Shown: one piece after another, positions 7,929-16,298 of the stretch | Layout: each line of letters begins with the position of its first letter | How positions within the stretch are numbered: position 1 is the stretch's first letter | NCBI GenBank assembly: GCA_944321435.1 | Contig: CALULH010000005.1 | Span: 108,923 to 172,922, forward strand | Direction: 5' to 3' | DNA length: 64,000 bases | Source: an uncultured Coriobacteriaceae bacterium | GTDB taxonomy: Bacteria > Actinomycetota > Coriobacteriia > Coriobacteriales > Coriobacteriaceae | Made by a program: the position numbers and the translations under genes | Notes under the pieces: generated by a model | The model's database searches: none | The model's input: only the letters and a program-made list of their open reading frames with translations | What the model was told of the DNA's origin: nothing

Positions 7929-10673
7929 TTACCTGCGGTAGTAGCTGTGCGCAAGCGGCAAGCTCGTCTGCAGCTCTCCCGTGAGGGCTCGGTAGGCGTT
8001 TTGCACTGCAGGCGCCGTTGGGATCGAGGCGATCTCCCCAATGCCCTTTCCGCCGTAAGCCACGTCCAAGAGCTCGTCCTTCTCGACGCAGATAGCGTGG
8101 ATGCGGGGGATGTCCGGAGCGCGGAAGAGCCCGAGCGTGCCGAACTTCACCTGCGGCACGCAATCCTCGAGGTCGAAGCGCTCGGTGAGCGCGTAGCCCA
8201 TGCCCATGAGCACGCCGCCCTCGATCTGACCCTGGATGGCGATGGGGTTCACCACGCGCCCGGAATCGTGCGCGGCATGGACCTCGGTCACGCGGCCATC
8301 GTCGTCCAGGATCACCACGTGCGTCGCGTAGCCGTAAGCCACATGGCTCTTAGGATGCGCGACATCCGCGCCGAGCTTGTCGGTCTTCTCCAGGTACTCG
8401 TAGGAGAACGAGCGGCCCTCGAGCATAGCCAGCGCCGCCGCCGGATCGGACGCATGGCAGTCCGCCCCCGGGCCCGCATAGGGCGTGTCGTCGGCGTACT
8501 CCACGGTGAGGCCGTCGCCATGCGCGGCCACCGCGTCTGGGACCTCCGCTCCCCCCTCCGCCGCAAGCATGGCGTCGCGCAGCAAAAACGCCGCGCCGCG
8601 CACGGCCTCGCCGGTGATGAGCGTCTGACGCGACCCTGAGGTGGTACCCGAGTCGGGTGCGCGCTCGGTCGAGCACTCGCCGTTGGCGATGCGCGCGAGC
8701 GGCAGCCCCGTGGCCTCGGCCACGTCCTGCAGAAACACCGTGTTGCACCCCTGGCCGATATCGGACGTAGCGGAGTAAACCACGGCGCGCCCGTCCTCCA
8801 CGCGGATCGTGCAGCGCCCGGCATCGGGCAGGCCCACGCCCACGCCCGCGTTCTTCATCGCGCACGCGATGCCGGCGTGGCCGGGATGCGCCTCGTAGGC
8901 GTCGCGCACCGCGAGCAGCGTCTCCTTGAGCGCAGTGGAGCGGTCGGCGATCTGCCCGTTGGGCAGCGCCTTGCCTGGTTCGATGGCGTTGCGGTACCTG
9001 ATCTCCCACGGCGAGATGCCCACCTCGTCAGCGAGAAGGTCGATGAGGCTCTCGAGCGCGAATACGCTCTGACATACGCCGAAGCCGCGGAACGCGCCGG
9101 CCGGCGGGTTGTTGGTGTACCAGCCATAGCCGCGGATATCGGTGTTCTGGTAGCAGTACGGCCCCACGGAATGCGTGCACGCGCGCTCCAAAACCGGGCC
9201 GCACAGGCTCGCGTAGGCGCCGGTATCGAAGTTGATCTCGCAGTCCAGGCCCACGAAGGTGCCGTCCTCGTCGCAGCCGAGCGTGAAGGTGCCCTCCATG
9301 TAATGGCGCTTGGGATGGAAGTTGATGGACTCCTGGCGAGAAAACCGGCACTTAACCGGCCGCCCCACCGCAAGCGCGGCAAGCACGGCCAGATGCTGCG
9401 CGGATACGTCCTCCTTGCCGCCGAAGCCGCCGCCCACGAGCATGGTCTGAACGACCACGCGCTCCGGGGCGTCGTCCCAGCCGAGCATGTGGGCGATCTC
9501 CTTGCGGGAGTCGTAGGCGCCCTGGTCGGACGAGCAGACCTTCACGCCGTCCTTGTACGGGAAAGCCACGGCGCACTCCGGCTCAAGGAAGGCGTGCTCG
9601 GTGAACGGGGTCCTGAAGGTGCGCGTCACCTTGTGCGCGGCGCCCGCGAGCGCCGCGGCGGCGTCGCCGCGGACCACGTGGCGGCTCTGGCAGACGTTGC
9701 CCTCGGGTGTGACCCAGCTGCCGAAGGCGAGGTAGGGCTTGTGGAGGACGGGCGCGTCCGGGCGCCGCGCCTCCTCGATCGAGCGCACGGGCTCGAGCAC
9801 CTCGTACTCGACCTTGACGGCCCTCTTGGCCTTCTCGAGCGCAGCTGCGTCCTCGGCCACCACGAGCGCGACGGCATCGCCCACGCAATGCGTGACGTCG
9901 CCCTCGGCGATCATGACGTCCCAGTCGTAGACCAGGTGGCCCACGGCGTTCACGGGCACGTCGGCTGCGGTGAGCACGGCCAGAACCCCGGGCATCGCAC
10001 GGGCCCTCTCGGCGTCTATCCTGACCACGCGGGCGCGCGGGTGCCTGGAGCGCACCGCGCCCGCGTAGGCGAGGTCGGGGAAATCGCGCTCGTCGATGTC
10101 GTCGGGATACCTGCCGTAGCCGAGCACCTTCTGCCGCACGTCCACGCGGAAGGCGCGCTTGCCCACGCCGTAGTCGTCCCCGCGCTCGAGCGCCGGATCG
10201 ATGCTCTTCTCGCCCCTCAGGACGGCGGCGGCCAAAAGGATGCCCTCGATGATCTTCTGGTAGCCGGTGCAGCGGCACACGTTGCCGCGGATGGCCTCCT
10301 TCACCTGGTCCTCGCTGGGATCGGGCTCGCAGGCGATAAGCGCGGCGCCCGCCATGACCATGCCGGGGATGCAGAAACCGCACTGCACGGCGCCCACCGC
10401 GCCGAAGGCGTAGACAAAGGCCTCGCGCACCTGCTCGGGCAGCCCCTCGACCGTCACGATGTCGCGACCGCAGGCGAGCTCGGTCGTGAGGACGCAGGCC
10501 TTGACGGCAACCCCGTCGACGTGCACGGTGCAGGTGCCGCACGCACCCTCCGAGCAGCCGTCCTTAGCCGAATGTATGTGCAGGTCGTCGCGCAGGTAGC
10601 GCAGCAGCGGCTTGTTAACGGCGCATGTGCGCTCGACGCCGTTCACCCGGAAGGTGTAGCCCTTACCGCTCAT
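7929..10673 (-). CDS. xdhD: Selenium-dependent xanthine dehydrogenase (XdhD/TIGR03311-like)
   Basis: This 914-residue molybdenum hydroxylase joins a [2Fe-2S] domain to the molybdopterin domains without an FAD module. The N-terminal cluster uses Cys40, Cys45, Cys48 and Cys60 (CSEGACGTC), and the second uses AVQCGFC and VCRCTGY (about 100-135). The large domain has GGGFGGKE, AFRGFG and QIEGGVLMGMGYAL. The base-catalyst glutamate is expected in GGKGIGE near the C-terminus. Such enzymes oxidise hypoxanthine or xanthine and carry a labile selenium ligand at the Mo centre rather than encoded selenocysteine. The surrounding ygfK, ssnA, selD, yedF and DUF3343 genes are the known companions, which is why I call it selenium-dependent. 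It follows the ferredoxin gene by 12 bp. Confidence 0.93.
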   Translation of the reverse strand: MSGKGYTFRVNGVERTCAVNKPLLRYLRDDLHIHSAKDGCSEGACGTCTVHVDGVAVKACVLTTELACGRDIVTVEGLPEQVREAFVYAFGAVGAVQCGFCIPGMVMAGAALIACEPDPSEDQVKEAIRGNVCRCTGYQKIIEGILLAAAVLRGEKSIDPALERGDDYGVGKRAFRVDVRQKVLGYGRYPDDIDERDFPDLAYAGAVRSRHPRARVVRIDAERARAMPGVLAVLTAADVPVNAVGHLVYDWDVMIAEGDVTHCVGDAVALVVAEDAAALEKAKRAVKVEYEVLEPVRSIEEARRPDAPVLHKPYLAFGSWVTPEGNVCQSRHVVRGDAAAALAGAAHKVTRTFRTPFTEHAFLEPECAVAFPYKDGVKVCSSDQGAYDSRKEIAHMLGWDDAPERVVVQTMLVGGGFGGKEDVSAQHLAVLAALAVGRPVKCRFSRQESINFHPKRHYMEGTFTLGCDEDGTFVGLDCEINFDTGAYASLCGPVLERACTHSVGPYCYQNTDIRGYGWYTNNPPAGAFRGFGVCQSVFALESLIDLLADEVGISPWEIRYRNAIEPGKALPNGQIADRSTALKETLLAVRDAYEAHPGHAGIACAMKNAGVGVGLPDAGRCTIRVEDGRAVVYSATSDIGQGCNTVFLQDVAEATGLPLARIANGECSTERAPDSGTTSGSRQTLITGEAVRGAAFLLRDAMLAAEGGAEVPDAVAAHGDGLTVEYADDTPYAGPGADCHASDPAAALAMLEGRSFSYEYLEKTDKLGADVAHPKSHVAYGYATHVVILDDDGRVTEVHAAHDSGRVVNPIAIQGQIEGGVLMGMGYALTERFDLEDCVPQVKFGTLGLFRAPDIPRIHAICVEKDELLDVAYGGKGIGEIASIPTAPAVQNAYRALTGELQTSLPLAHSYYRR

Positions 10674-10685
10674 CGCCGAACCTCC

Positions 10686-10895
10686 TCACTGGGCCGCGAA
10701 GATGCCCAAGGCGTCGTGGATCGCCTTCCTCGGGCACAGCGTAGCGCATCGGCCGCACGAGATGCAGTGCGAACGGTCGATAACCGCCCGCTTACCCGCC
10801 ATCTCGATCGCGCCGACCGGGCACCCTCGCTCGCAGCGGCGGCACCCGATGCAGTCCTCCTCGGCGATCCAGATCCTCGTCATCGCGTCTGTCAT
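10686..10895 (-). CDS. Small 2[4Fe-4S] ferredoxin
   Basis: 69 residues with two complete cluster motifs, CIGCRRCERGCP and CISCGRCATLCP, spaced as in bacterial 2[4Fe-4S] ferredoxins. It lies between the YgfK-like gene and the xanthine dehydrogenase, 12 bp upstream of the latter, and so is co-transcribed. The dehydrogenase lacks an FAD domain and the YgfK here lacks its flavin/NAD module. This ferredoxin is therefore a good candidate for the electron link between them or to another acceptor (inference). Confidence 0.92.
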   Translation of the reverse strand: MTDAMTRIWIAEEDCIGCRRCERGCPVGAIEMAGKRAVIDRSHCISCGRCATLCPRKAIHDALGIFAAQ

Positions 10896-10968
10896 GGCGC
10901 CCTCCTCGCCGCCCGCGCGCGTCCCCCGGCAAAGGATGCGCGCGGGCCCGCCTTGAACCGCTGGCGCG

Positions 10969-12669
10969 TTAGCCCAGCAGGTAAGCGTAGTTGTCGCGAG
11001 CGGCCTGGATCACGCGGCGCACGTCGTCCGGCAGCCCGCAGGACTCGTCGTCCACGTCGAACGTCCCCGAGACCTCCGCCAACCGCACGCGGAACGTGCC
11101 GTCGGCGAGCTTGAGGAAGCCCTCGTTGTCGCTCGCGTCCATATCCCCCTCGCTCCAGAATACCGTGAGTTTGCCCTTGTAGGGACGGCCCTCGTAGGGG
11201 CAGAACACGGCGCAGTTGCCGCATTCGTTGCACATGCCGTCCACGTGCAGGATCTGCTTGCGCTTGAACCCGGGCACGTCGAGCAGCACGTTCGCGCGGT
11301 TGGGGCACACCGTCACGCAGGCCCGGCACGCCAGGCAGTCCAGAAGCGGCAGCGCGGCGGGAAGCGAGCGCTTGCCCTGCGCGCGCTCGGGGCGGCGGTA
11401 CGCGTCGCCCGCAACGCAGGCCTCGTCGAGCGCGACCACCGCCGCAACGTCCACGCGCCGGCGGCTGACGTTCTCGACCGTGCCCACGTTCTCGGCCATC
11501 TTGGCAAAGCGATCGTAGCCCGTGGGCCTCAGCAGTGCCGTGGCGAGCGTCACCGGCCAAATGCCCGCATGGTAAAGGTCGGCGATGTTGTTCTCGTCCG
11601 CGCCGGCCGAGAAGGAGATGTGGACCTTGCCCTCGAAGCGCTCGGCGATGCGGCGCACCACCGCGATGGCGAGCGGGAACAGCGCCACGCCCGACATGTA
11701 CATCTGGTCGGCGGGCAGCTCGTTGTACGTGACGTTCACCGGCAGGGTGTTGCACACCTTGATGCCGAACTGCCGGCCGTTGGACTTGGCCACCTCGATC
11801 AGGCGGCGGAACATCGACTCGGCGTCGTCCCACGCGAGGTCGTTCTCAAAGCTCGAGCGCTCCATGGAAAGCGCGTCGTAACCCAGGCTGTCGAGGCGGC
11901 TGCGCACGAAATCGTAGCCCATGAGCGTGGGGTTGACCTTCACGCAGGTGTCGAGGCCCTTCTCGGTCAGCAGGTAGGAGACGATGGACTCGATCTCGCC
12001 GGCAGGGCAGCCGTGCATGGTCGACACGGTCATGGAGGTGCTCACCTTGGGCGAGATGCCCTCCACGAAGGCGGCGTCCACGTACTCGAAGCGGTCGAGG
12101 TTGGCAAGCGCCCAGGAGCGACATTCCTCCCAGGCGGGCGTGGCGCTCGCGTCCTTGAGGCCCTCGATGAAGCCGTCGACCTTTGCGCTCTTGATGCCGG
12201 CGAGGTCGTAGCCCACGCTCATGTTGAAGATGAAGCCGTCGTCGGCGCCAAGGCCCCACTCGCGCGACAAAAGCTTGCAAGCGAACCAGCCCTTGACGTA
12301 CTCGGCCTGGGCGTCGGCGCAGGTGAGCTCGGTGGACCACTCGCAGTTGTAGCACACGTCGCCCGGGGCGATGCAGGGCTTGGGAATGCAGGCCGAGAGC
12401 TCGGCGCCGTCCATGACCTGCACGGTCTTGAGCTCGAAGAAGCGCGCTCCCGCCCAGTACCCGGCCACGAGGTTCTGCGCGAGCTGGGTGTTGGGGCCGG
12501 CGGCGGGGCCGAACGGAGCCTCGATGCGCCCGCCGAACAGGTCGATCCCGCTCCCCGGGGCGTACGACGCGCTGCGGCGCACGCCGAACACGCTCCCCTG
12601 CCGCTCGTGCTCGGTCAGCGCCCAGTCCATCAGCTGCCCAAAGGGCATGGGCTTCATAACGTCACTCAT
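10969..12669 (-). CDS. ygfK: YgfK-like (putative selenate reductase subunit) protein lacking the GltD-type module
   Basis: 566 residues, against roughly 1,030 in E. coli YgfK. The first about 420 residues are the dihydroorotate-dehydrogenase-like barrel, with FGPAAGPNTQLAQNLVAGYW, STMHGCPAGEIE and VKVNPTLMGY. The sequence then jumps directly to the C-terminal iron-sulfur part: CLACRACVTVCPNRANVLLD and CNECGNCAVFCPYEGRPYKG. The intervening FAD/NAD(P)H-binding glutamate-synthase-small-subunit-like domain of about 400 residues is absent, with no frameshift remnant. The protein belongs to the SDMH gene set with SsnA and XdhD. Its reaction is not established even in E. coli. It sits between ssnA and the ferredoxin gene with gaps under 80 bp. 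Confidence 0.9.
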   Translation of the reverse strand: MSDVMKPMPFGQLMDWALTEHERQGSVFGVRRSASYAPGSGIDLFGGRIEAPFGPAAGPNTQLAQNLVAGYWAGARFFELKTVQVMDGAELSACIPKPCIAPGDVCYNCEWSTELTCADAQAEYVKGWFACKLLSREWGLGADDGFIFNMSVGYDLAGIKSAKVDGFIEGLKDASATPAWEECRSWALANLDRFEYVDAAFVEGISPKVSTSMTVSTMHGCPAGEIESIVSYLLTEKGLDTCVKVNPTLMGYDFVRSRLDSLGYDALSMERSSFENDLAWDDAESMFRRLIEVAKSNGRQFGIKVCNTLPVNVTYNELPADQMYMSGVALFPLAIAVVRRIAERFEGKVHISFSAGADENNIADLYHAGIWPVTLATALLRPTGYDRFAKMAENVGTVENVSRRRVDVAAVVALDEACVAGDAYRRPERAQGKRSLPAALPLLDCLACRACVTVCPNRANVLLDVPGFKRKQILHVDGMCNECGNCAVFCPYEGRPYKGKLTVFWSEGDMDASDNEGFLKLADGTFRVRLAEVSGTFDVDDESCGLPDDVRRVIQAARDNYAYLLG

Positions 12670-12748
12670 GTGGTTCTCCCCTCTGGGGCGGCGCAGACCG
12701 CCGCCCGGATCGTTAGCATGCGAACCGCCGCGCGGTTCGGGCCCGCGC

Positions 12749-14101
12749 TCAGTACGCGCGGCCGTTGAGCCTCTCCCAGAGCAGCTTTGCCTGCTCGAGC
12801 GTCCAGGCGTTGATGCGCTCCTCGTCGATGCCCACGAACGCGCGATCGCGGTAGAGCACGCGCCCGTTGACGATGGTGGTGCGGCAGCTCCGGCCCATCA
12901 TGCCGAAGAGCATGTGACCGTCGACGTTCTCATCTGAGAACGGCGTGAAGAACGGGTAGTCCATCACGATGACGTCGGCCGCCGCGCCCGGCTTGAGCGC
13001 GCCGATCTCGCGTCCGAAGTACGCGCTCGCCATGGCGGGATTGTTCTGGAAGAGCATGCCCATGTCCTCGGCCCAGCCCACGTTGGGCATGGCGGCGTTG
13101 TGCCGCTGCGCGATGATGAAGACCTTCAGGCTCTCGAGCATGTCGTGGGTGTAGGCGTCGGTTCCCAGGTGCACGGGGATGCCGCGGCGCCAGAACTCGA
13201 GCACCGGCGCGATGCCTACGGCGTTGTTCATGTTGGACTCGGGGTTGTTGACCACGTGGGTGCCCGTCTCCTTGATGATCTCCATCTCGGCGGGCGTGAC
13301 GTGGATGCAGTGCCCGAGCATCGTGCGCGGGCCGAGAAGCCCGTGCTGCAGCAGCCGCTCAACCGGCGGGATGCCGCCGCGCTTCTCGCGGGAATCCCAG
13401 ACGTCGTTCATGCCCTCGCAGACGTGGATGTGAAAGCCGGTGAGACCCGCGTTGGCCTCGGCCATCTTGTCCATCGTCTCGTCGGAGAGCGTGAAGGTGG
13501 CGTGCCCGCCGAACATCGCAGCGATCATGTGGTTGCCGGAGGACTGCCGCTCGGCCGCCCAGCGGGCGAACGCGGCGTTCTCGGCGATGGCCTGGTCGCG
13601 CTTCTCGTCCCCGCGGCGGTCGGAGGTCTCGTAGCAGAGGCATGCGCGGATGCCCGTCTCCTCGGCCACGTCCTTGATCGCGAAGAGGGAGCCCGGGATC
13701 TCGCAGAAGCTCGCGTGGTGGTCGAAGATCGTGGTCACGCCGTTGCGCAGGCTCTCCAAGATGGTGGCGTAGGCGCTCGCGCGCGTGCCGTCGAGCGTGA
13801 GGTTGTCATCGATCTTCCACCACTGCTGCTCGAGGTTCTCGAGGAAGTTGCGCGGATCGCAGCCCTTGATGGAAAGGCCGCGCGCCAACCCCGAGTAGAT
13901 GTGAGTGTGGCAGTTCACCAGGCCCGGCATGATGACGCCGCCGCGCGCGTCCACGTACGCAGCGTCCGGGTACCGCTCTTTAAGGGCGCTCTCCTCGCCC
14001 ACGCAGGCGATCAGCTCGCCGTCGATGGCGACCGCGCCGCGCTCGATGTAGGGGCGCGCCGGATCGCGGGTGATCACACGCCCGTTACCCACCAGCAACA
14101 T
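12749..14101 (-). CDS. ssnA: SsnA-type amidohydrolase
   Basis: A 450-residue metal-dependent amidohydrolase with the expected ligands: CHTHIYSG (HxH), FHIHVCEG, LGHCIHV and LGTDAYTHD. Length and the N-terminal VGNGRVITRD fit the SsnA family (TIGR03314), which belongs to the selenium-dependent molybdenum hydroxylase gene set and is related to guanine/adenine-type deaminases. A purine or related heterocycle substrate is plausible but unproven. AAGGAG lies just upstream of ATG 14101. The gene is 84 bp downstream of an NCS2 permease and 79 bp upstream of the ygfK-like gene, so import, hydrolysis and oxidation are encoded together. Confidence 0.93.
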   Translation of the reverse strand: MLLVGNGRVITRDPARPYIERGAVAIDGELIACVGEESALKERYPDAAYVDARGGVIMPGLVNCHTHIYSGLARGLSIKGCDPRNFLENLEQQWWKIDDNLTLDGTRASAYATILESLRNGVTTIFDHHASFCEIPGSLFAIKDVAEETGIRACLCYETSDRRGDEKRDQAIAENAAFARWAAERQSSGNHMIAAMFGGHATFTLSDETMDKMAEANAGLTGFHIHVCEGMNDVWDSREKRGGIPPVERLLQHGLLGPRTMLGHCIHVTPAEMEIIKETGTHVVNNPESNMNNAVGIAPVLEFWRRGIPVHLGTDAYTHDMLESLKVFIIAQRHNAAMPNVGWAEDMGMLFQNNPAMASAYFGREIGALKPGAAADVIVMDYPFFTPFSDENVDGHMLFGMMGRSCRTTIVNGRVLYRDRAFVGIDEERINAWTLEQAKLLWERLNGRAY

Positions 14102-14185
14102 AGGCGCTCCTTTCTCTCAGGGCGGCCGAAGCCGCCGCACACGCGGGCGCCGCATGCGGGCGCCCGCGCCTCTCGTCCTGCGACG

Positions 14186-15577
14186 CTAGCGGTCGCGCGC
14201 CACGTCGGGTTCCTCGCGGGCAGCCGCGGCCTCAGCCTCGGCCTCGGCGTCCTTGGGCAGCACGAGGTTCAGGATGATGGCAACGATGGCGGAGACCACC
14301 AGCTCGGAAGCGCCGAAGACGCTCGAAACCCACTCGGGCATGCCGGGGCCGGCAAGGCAGCCGGACACGTGGTAGATGCCGAGGCCCAGCGCGATGGAGG
14401 TGCCCACGATGAGCTTCTTGCGCGGGGTGAAGCCGCCTTCGATGATGAGGTCGAGGCCGCTGACCGTGATGGTGGCGAAGACGCCGAGCACCGCGCCGCC
14501 GATGACCGGCTGCGGAATGCAGGTGAGCAGCGCCGCCAGCTTGGGCAGGAAGCCCGCGACGATGAAGACGAGGGAGGCGAACGTGAACACGAGGCGGTTC
14601 TTCACGCCGTTGGAGATGATGATGCCGGTGTTCTGCTCGTAGGTCGACTGGGGCACAGCGCCGATGAACGCGCCGAGGATCGACATGATGCCGAGCGAGA
14701 CGATGCCGCCGGTGTATTCGCGGCTCGTGGGGATGCGGTGCTCGACCGCGTTGGTGGTCATGGCCACGCCGCCCATGTTCTGCAGGCAGTTGACCACGTA
14801 GACGATGGCCGCCGTCGCCATGGCGGCCGGCGCGAAATCAAGTCCGAAGTGCATGACGCCGGGCACGGAGAACCATCCGGCGGCGGACAGGTTGCCCAGG
14901 TCGAGCATGCCGAAGGGGATGGAGACAATGGTGCCGATGATGATGCCGAACAGCAGCGAACCCTGGCTCAGGATGCCGGTGGTGAAGTTGGTGAGGATGA
15001 AGACCACCACGAGCGTGACGAGAGCGATGAGCCAGTTGAGCGGGCTGCCGAAATCGGGGGCGCCCTCGCCGCCGGCCATCCAGCGAATGGCGATCGGGTA
15101 GAGCGACAGGCCGATGGTGAAGATCACGGTGCCGGTGACGACTGCCGGGAACAGATGCTTGATGTACTTGATGAACAGTCCCACGACCACGGCCACGATG
15201 CCGCCCACGATCTCGGCGCCCAGGATGGTGCCGATGCCGAAGTCGGCGCCGATGGTCTGGAACACGGGCACGTAGGCGAAGGCCGCGCCCATGATGATGG
15301 GCAGGCCCGTTCCGATGCGCCCGAAGAGCGGGAAGAGCTGGATGAGCGAGGCGATGCCCGTCATGATGAGCGAGGCCTGGATGAGCAGGGTCTCATCGGC
15401 TGCGGAGAGCCCGCAGACGCCGGCGATGATCATAGCCGGCGCGACCACGCCCATGGCCGAGGCCAGCACGTGCGAGAGCCCCAAGGGCACGATCTGCACC
15501 AGCGAGGGCCTTCCCTCCCAGGTGAACAGCGGGTTCTTCTCGTCCGCTGCTTGCGTTGCGGTGGCTTTGTCGGACAT
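14186..15577 (-). CDS. NCS2 family uracil/xanthine permease 1
   Basis: 463 residues with a typical NCS2 pattern of hydrophobic segments starting at about residue 25 (LVQIVPLGLSHVLASAMGVV), the signature region FIGAVPQSTYEQNTGIIIS with the Q-N-x-G motif, and FAITVSGLDL-like sequence in TM10 (VFATITVSGLDLIIEGG). A short cytoplasmic tail rich in Glu/Ala closes the protein. Family members co-transport xanthine, uric acid or uracil with protons or sodium. It is the first gene of the ssnA-ygfK-ferredoxin-xdhD transcription unit, so it most likely imports the purine used by XdhD. A long leader and an AT-rich dyad lie upstream. Confidence 0.92.
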   Translation of the reverse strand: MSDKATATQAADEKNPLFTWEGRPSLVQIVPLGLSHVLASAMGVVAPAMIIAGVCGLSAADETLLIQASLIMTGIASLIQLFPLFGRIGTGLPIIMGAAFAYVPVFQTIGADFGIGTILGAEIVGGIVAVVVGLFIKYIKHLFPAVVTGTVIFTIGLSLYPIAIRWMAGGEGAPDFGSPLNWLIALVTLVVVFILTNFTTGILSQGSLLFGIIIGTIVSIPFGMLDLGNLSAAGWFSVPGVMHFGLDFAPAAMATAAIVYVVNCLQNMGGVAMTTNAVEHRIPTSREYTGGIVSLGIMSILGAFIGAVPQSTYEQNTGIIISNGVKNRLVFTFASLVFIVAGFLPKLAALLTCIPQPVIGGAVLGVFATITVSGLDLIIEGGFTPRKKLIVGTSIALGLGIYHVSGCLAGPGMPEWVSSVFGASELVVSAIVAIILNLVLPKDAEAEAEAAAAREEPDVARDR

Positions 15578-16028
15578 ACGCTTCTCCTCTCACGGGGCCG
15601 AGCCCCGCCTGTCCGGCGCCTGGGGACGCACTCCGCGCATGCTCCGTGCGAGGCTGTTGCCGCTGCAGGCCGAGCACGTGCCCCGGATACGCCCGCCCGG
15701 ATATGCCGCGCTCGCCTCGGTCAACCTCAGGTTGGGTGCGGAACCCGTCCCTGCGCTTGTTCTGTACCGTCATCATAAAATAATAATTTCTCATTTCTGA
15801 TAAGAATTTATTATTCTAGATGCGGCTTAGCAGGCGCGTTGCCCTTGTTTCCGCTGGTACCACCATACAGATAATCTGTTTGCTTTGCTAAAAGTTTTTC
15901 TGTTCACACCGTTCGCAGGCGCTTTCCTACCGTTGGCGCAGGGGCCTTGTGCAAAGCCCCGCTGCGCGCGGCCCGCCCCTGCCGCTCTAACGCCGTCGGC
16001 TTGCGGCAGGACCGCATACGGCAAGCGC
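15578..16028 (-). promoter_or_regulatory. Long leader/promoter region of the permease-ssnA-ygfK-xdhD unit
   Basis: About 450 bp without a convincing gene. The nearest 200 bp to the permease start are GC-rich and include a repeated TATCCGGG (about 15680-15705). Further up is an abruptly AT-rich patch holding a dyad. The length leaves room for a riboswitch or attenuator, but I could not match a known purine aptamer. Confidence 0.35.
15779..15815. promoter_or_regulatory. AT-rich imperfect dyad, candidate operator
   Basis: Arms of 15 bp (15779-15793 and 15801-15815) pair with two mismatches around a 7-bp centre; both contain AATAATAA. It lies about 200 bp upstream of the first permease in the only AT-rich patch of the intergenic region. 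Confidence 0.45.
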
Positions 16029-16065
16029 ATAAAAATGGCGGCGAACGGTCAGACCGTCCGCCGCC
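16029..16065 (-). terminator. Rho-independent terminator after NCS2 permease 2
   Basis: A 14-bp stem with one mismatch (16037-16065) is followed on the minus strand by a T5 tract (16031-16035). It lies about 235 bp after the stop of the second permease and separates the two permease units. Confidence 0.7.
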
Positions 16066-16298
16066 CAGCTCAAAAGGAGCCCACGACGCCCCCATGGTTC
16101 CGTCCGCTCCCGTTTGCGGACGACGACCCATCGCGTCCGGCTACGCCCGGCATCGCGAGCCCTTGGGAAAGCGCAACCGCCCCCGCCGAAAACACGCGGG
16201 CAGACAAGCCGAGACCGACCTCGCCCCCATCGAGCCGCGTCGTCCGACGGGAGCATCGCATTGGGCAAGCCTTGACACGGGAGCTTCTCGCCCCGGCG
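16066..16298. other. Gap between permease 2 stop and its terminator
   Basis: No gene, repeat or RNA was recognised. The stretch is GC-rich and would form the 3' untranslated region of the selD-permease transcript. Confidence 0.4.

Noticed and set aside
5161..7941. 926-codon plus-strand open frame opposite the GH3 gene
   Set aside because: Its translation is Arg/Ala/His-rich and without domain pattern; it is the antisense shadow of a clearly recognisable enzyme gene in GC-rich DNA. The same applies to the long frames at 8877-11114, 11245-12768 and 13100-15778.
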